The translations under genes and the position numbers were made by a program. A stretch of DNA of 64,000 nt from Snuella sedimenti (GTDB lineage: Bacteria; Bacteroidota; Bacteroidia; Flavobacteriales; Flavobacteriaceae): contig NZ_JAELVQ010000013.1 in assembly GCF_016428595.1 (NCBI RefSeq), positions 1 to 64,000 on the forward strand, read 5' to 3'. Each line of letters begins with the position of its first letter. The stretch's first letter is position 1. Shown piece after piece: positions 61,500 to 64,000 of this stretch. A model generated the notes under the pieces. The model saw only the letters and a list, made by a program, of their open reading frames with translations. It had not been told where the DNA came from and did no database searches.

Positions 61500-62201
61500 T
61501 TACATGATTCCAAATTTTTCAAAAGCATCCACGGTACTCATCCCTTCCTCCAAGGCCTTTTGTACCAGTTTTTCACCTCTAGCTTTTTCAATAGCGCCCG
61601 TAAAGGCTTCTTTTTCTATTTCTTGGGGAATTATCAGTACGCCATCTCTATCGCCATAAACTATATCTCCCGGATTTATACGAACGCCATTAAATTCAAT
61701 AGGCACACGGTAATCGATAACTTTTCCTCTAGGCCCCTGGTCTTGGGCATAGGTTCCCAATGAAAATGTTGGAAAATTTAACTTCTCAATTTCATTGGTA
61801 TCTCTTGAATACCCATCAACAATGGCTCCTGCAGCTTTTAATTTTAAAGCCCTTGTACTCATTAAACCGCCCCATAAAGCGTATCTGGGTGATGCCCCCG
61901 AACATATATAAACTTCATTCTCCTTTAAACTATCCAACGCTTCAAACATAATTCCGAAAGGCTTCTTCATTAGGGGATTGTTTGTTTGCTTCGGAGATTC
62001 TTCAAAAGTATCGGCTTCCAGCACAGGCATAGCCCTTCCTATGGTAACCATATCTTTTCTTAGTGGTTTTATATTTGGTGAAAGAAATTGATGCAAGTAC
62101 CCCATTTTATCCAATACGTCTCCAACTAAGGCAACAAACAATTCCTCTTTAGCTATTTTGAAAAGTTCTTGGTCATTTTCCCACGTTATCCCTTTGTTCA
62201 T
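61500..62201 (-). CDS. RraA-family aldolase-like protein
   Basis: The 233-aa protein shows the RraA/HMG-aldolase fold: GGLMSTRALKLKAAGAIVDG then R133-D134, and YGDRDGVLIIP. Related enzymes are class II pyruvate aldolases acting on 4-hydroxy-2-oxo acids, so it could split a 2-keto-3-deoxy sugar acid. RNase E regulation (the original RraA role) is unlikely here. It is the first gene of the operon, 133 bp from the divergent AraC gene. Confidence 0.85.
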   Translation of the reverse strand: MNKGITWENDQELFKIAKEELFVALVGDVLDKMGYLHQFLSPNIKPLRKDMVTIGRAMPVLEADTFEESPKQTNNPLMKKPFGIMFEALDSLKENEVYICSGASPRYALWGGLMSTRALKLKAAGAIVDGYSRDTNEIEKLNFPTFSLGTYAQDQGPRGKVIDYRVPIEFNGVRINPGDIVYGDRDGVLIIPQEIEKEAFTGAIEKARGEKLVQKALEEGMSTVDAFEKFGIM

Positions 62202-62334
62202 AGTAGTGTCTTCTTTTAAAATTTAATGATCTCTATTATCGACCGCATTTCTTTGTCTTTGTCTCTAAATAACCAAAGGAAACTAAAAGTTTAAAAAATA
62301 TTATTAATTTTAGTACGATAATACTATTTCAAAG
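62202..62334. promoter_or_regulatory. Divergent promoter region between catabolic operon and AraC regulator
   Basis: The 133-bp gap between two head-to-head genes must carry the promoters of both. I could not mark a convincing Bacteroidota -33/-7 box. The divergent layout suggests the AraC protein controls the operon. Confidence 0.5.
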
Positions 62335-63207
62335 ATGCAAGAACTTGATAAAGTCTCTACGGAAGAGCGCCAAATAATTGATTTGGAAGGTTTAGGATTT
62401 GACTGCATAAAGGTTTTGGGTTCCTACAACTACCGGCAAATGAACAAAAGTCTGGAAATGCATGTGCATGAGAACATGATAGAAATATGCTTTCTTGAAA
62501 AGGGTACACAGTATTATCATATCCAGGGAGAGGATTACAGAATCAATGGAGGCGACCTTTTGTTGACTTTTCCAGGGGAGGAGCATGGTACCAAAAGTTT
62601 TCCTGAGGAGCGCGGGCGTTTATTTTGGCTTATTATGGAAGTGCCCGATAAAAATAGACGTCTTTTAAATTTAACAAAAAAAGAGACAAAATTATTTATA
62701 GAGAGTTTTATGAGCCTAAAATCAAATAGGAAATTTAAAGGTTCTGATAGATTAAAACATGATCTTAATGCCATTTACCAAATTTGCAAGCATCCTATAA
62801 AAGGATTGGATAAGATTAAAATAACCAATCTATTACTGCACTTCCTATTAAACGTTCTAGAATTTGGCAATAAACATTCTAATCAAACCATAAGTAAGGA
62901 CATATCCGAAACATGTGCTTTTATTAATGATAACCTTAACGAGTCACTTCCTTTAGAACATTTAGCACAATTAAGCAACTTATCACTATCCCATTTTAAG
63001 TACAAGTTTAAAAAGGAAATGGGATACTCTCCAACAGATTATATTTTGAGGCAAAAAATTGAAAAATCCAAGGAACAATTACTCATTAAAACGAATAGTA
63101 TACAGGATGTGGCCTATAATTTAGCTTTTAGTTCGTCATCATACTTTGCAACTGTCTTTAAACGCTATACAGGCATAACTCCTACACAACATATTCTTCT
63201 ATCTTAA
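62335..63207 (+). CDS. AraC-family transcriptional regulator
   Basis: The 290-aa protein has an N-terminal cupin-like sensing domain (about 25-110, with HVHENMIEICFLEKG and GGDLLLTFPGEEHG) and a C-terminal pair of HTH motifs (about 190-288, LEHLAQLSNLSLSHFKYKFK and IQDVAYNLAFSSSSYFATVFK ending TGITPTQH). It probably senses a sugar or sugar acid and activates the divergent operon starting at 62201. Confidence 0.93.
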   Translation: MQELDKVSTEERQIIDLEGLGFDCIKVLGSYNYRQMNKSLEMHVHENMIEICFLEKGTQYYHIQGEDYRINGGDLLLTFPGEEHGTKSFPEERGRLFWLIMEVPDKNRRLLNLTKKETKLFIESFMSLKSNRKFKGSDRLKHDLNAIYQICKHPIKGLDKIKITNLLLHFLLNVLEFGNKHSNQTISKDISETCAFINDNLNESLPLEHLAQLSNLSLSHFKYKFKKEMGYSPTDYILRQKIEKSKEQLLIKTNSIQDVAYNLAFSSSSYFATVFKRYTGITPTQHILLS

Positions 63208-63329
63208 AATTATTTACAATACCGATACTTTTTGCTGAATGGATTTACTTAATAAATCTTTAATTTATTTCATATCTAAATTTACTATGAAGCCCACATA
63301 ATACATAATCTTTTTATTAAAGTGTTAAA

Positions 63330-64000
63330 TTAATCAACTATAACCCCTAACTCAGCTAATCTTGCATAATTAGCTTCATAGACCTTAACGGCTTTAAACT
63401 TTATAAACTTCGCCTTTTCAATTGCATCTAAACTCACAAATTGTTCTATCGGGTTATTTACAATATTTGAGAATTCCCCAGCTTTTGCCAATTTCCATTT
63501 TTCACTATCTAAACTCGTATAAAACTCATAATGTGTTATGATACCATTCTTTATTTCGCTTTGCCGTGGTAAAACACTAAAGCCTTTTATATTTAAAATC
63601 TCTCCAAAATCAATTACTATGTCCCTTTTTTTATCCCTGTCATCAGATTGCCAAAAAGTTCGTTCATTATCATCGATAAGCTTAGTAGCCTCTCTGTTTT
63701 TTACTGAAGAACTAGCCTCAATAATATTCCATAGGTGTTTACTATGAGTAAATGTAGAAGTTGCTATTTCGCTGCTTTTATCTTTATAAAAAACCTTAGA
63801 TTTTATAGTTCCTCCTTTTTCAAAAGGTATTTCATTCTCATAAATAGCTGATTGTTCGGTTGGATCGCTACCGTCTAATGTGTATCTAATAAATCCGTTA
63901 CTTGTAATTTTAATGTTTCCCGTTTCTGTTCTCTGTATTATAGGAGGAGCTAATTGTACGGGTTCTAAATGCACCGATATTTCTGTTAATGCTGGACAAA
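63330..64000 (-). CDS. C-terminal part of an exported glycosidase-like protein (chitobiase C-terminal and F5/8 domains), truncated by the window edge
   Basis: The frame is open to the right edge, so the N-terminus and any catalytic domain lie outside the window. About 223 residues are visible. First comes a chitobiase/beta-hexosaminidase C-terminal domain (QLAPPII, RYTLDGSDPTEQSAIYENEIPFEKGG), then an F5/8 type C (discoidin, CBM32-like) domain with TFWQSD, IVIDFGEI and GFSVLPRQ. This tail is typical of GH20 and GH29 enzymes in Bacteroidota, so the missing domain may be one of those. The C-terminal domain would bind galactose- or hexosamine-type sugars. Confidence 0.78.
   Translation of the reverse strand, partial: CPALTEISVHLEPVQLAPPIIQRTETGNIKITSNGFIRYTLDGSDPTEQSAIYENEIPFEKGGTIKSKVFYKDKSSEIATSTFTHSKHLWNIIEASSSVKNREATKLIDDNERTFWQSDDRDKKRDIVIDFGEILNIKGFSVLPRQSEIKNGIITHYEFYTSLDSEKWKLAKAGEFSNIVNNPIEQFVSLDAIEKAKFIKFKAVKVYEANYARLAELGVIVD

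Overview
The window is low-GC DNA from a member of the Bacteroidota, most likely a (marine) Flavobacteriia. The evidence is the SusC/SusD pairs, ECF sigma/FecR pairs, SusC N-terminal STN domains, a Bacteroidetes-type tyrosine integrase, and the lack of Shine-Dalgarno sequences before clearly real starts. No rRNA, complete tRNA or CRISPR array was seen.

Left part (1-14 kb), an accessory region. It begins with what looks like the end of an insertion sequence. Next is an overlapping winged-helix/nucleotidyltransferase pair that resembles a toxin-antitoxin module, with two copies of a 20-bp repeat at its start. A tightly coupled pair follows: an 1103-aa superfamily-2 helicase and a 593-aa protein with an RNase-type HEPN motif. 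This pair is the best candidate for a little-described defence system. After it come small secreted proteins, a DMP19/DUF4375 protein and an IntDOT-like tyrosine recombinase. The far side of the integrase carries a 16-bp fragment matching a tRNA-Pro 3' end, a second degenerate tRNA-like fragment, and an intact IS982-family element with terminal inverted repeats and a 7-bp target duplication. The region is visibly more A+T rich than what follows.

Right part (14-62 kb), a polysaccharide utilisation region with every gene on the minus strand. Read in the direction of transcription (right to left), it starts with a seven-gene catabolic operon: RraA-like aldolase, SDR dehydrogenase, enolase-superfamily protein, SnoaL-RidA fusion, creatininase-like hydrolase, MFS sugar porter and Tat-exported Gfo/Idh/MocA protein. 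A GH89 follows. Then comes PUL 2 (ECF sigma, FecR, SusC, SusD), a terminator-like hairpin and a compact block of nine secreted enzymes: GH89, GH5 of endoglycoceramidase type, an EEP-fold phosphodiesterase, DUF6067/GH123-like, DUF5703/GH95-like, a divergent GH95-like lipoprotein, GH2 beta-galactosidase, DUF5107-TPR and GH95. PUL 1 (sigma, FecR, SusC, SusD, tandem-LamG lipoprotein, small lipoprotein) ends at a strong terminator.

How it may work: the ECF sigma/anti-sigma pairs sense glycan transport through their STN-containing SusC proteins, and SusC/D import oligosaccharides. The exo-glycosidases together would remove alpha-L-fucose or L-galactose, beta-galactose and alpha-GlcNAc, so a host-like or invertebrate glycoconjugate (mucin-like O-glycan or glycolipid) is a reasonable substrate guess. 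The released sugar (possibly L-fucose or L-galactose) would enter through the MFS porter and be degraded by a kinase-free oxidation/dehydration/aldol-cleavage route. A divergent AraC regulator (62.3 kb) probably controls that operon. The last gene is cut by the right edge and carries a chitobiase C-terminal domain and an F5/8 (CBM32-like) domain.
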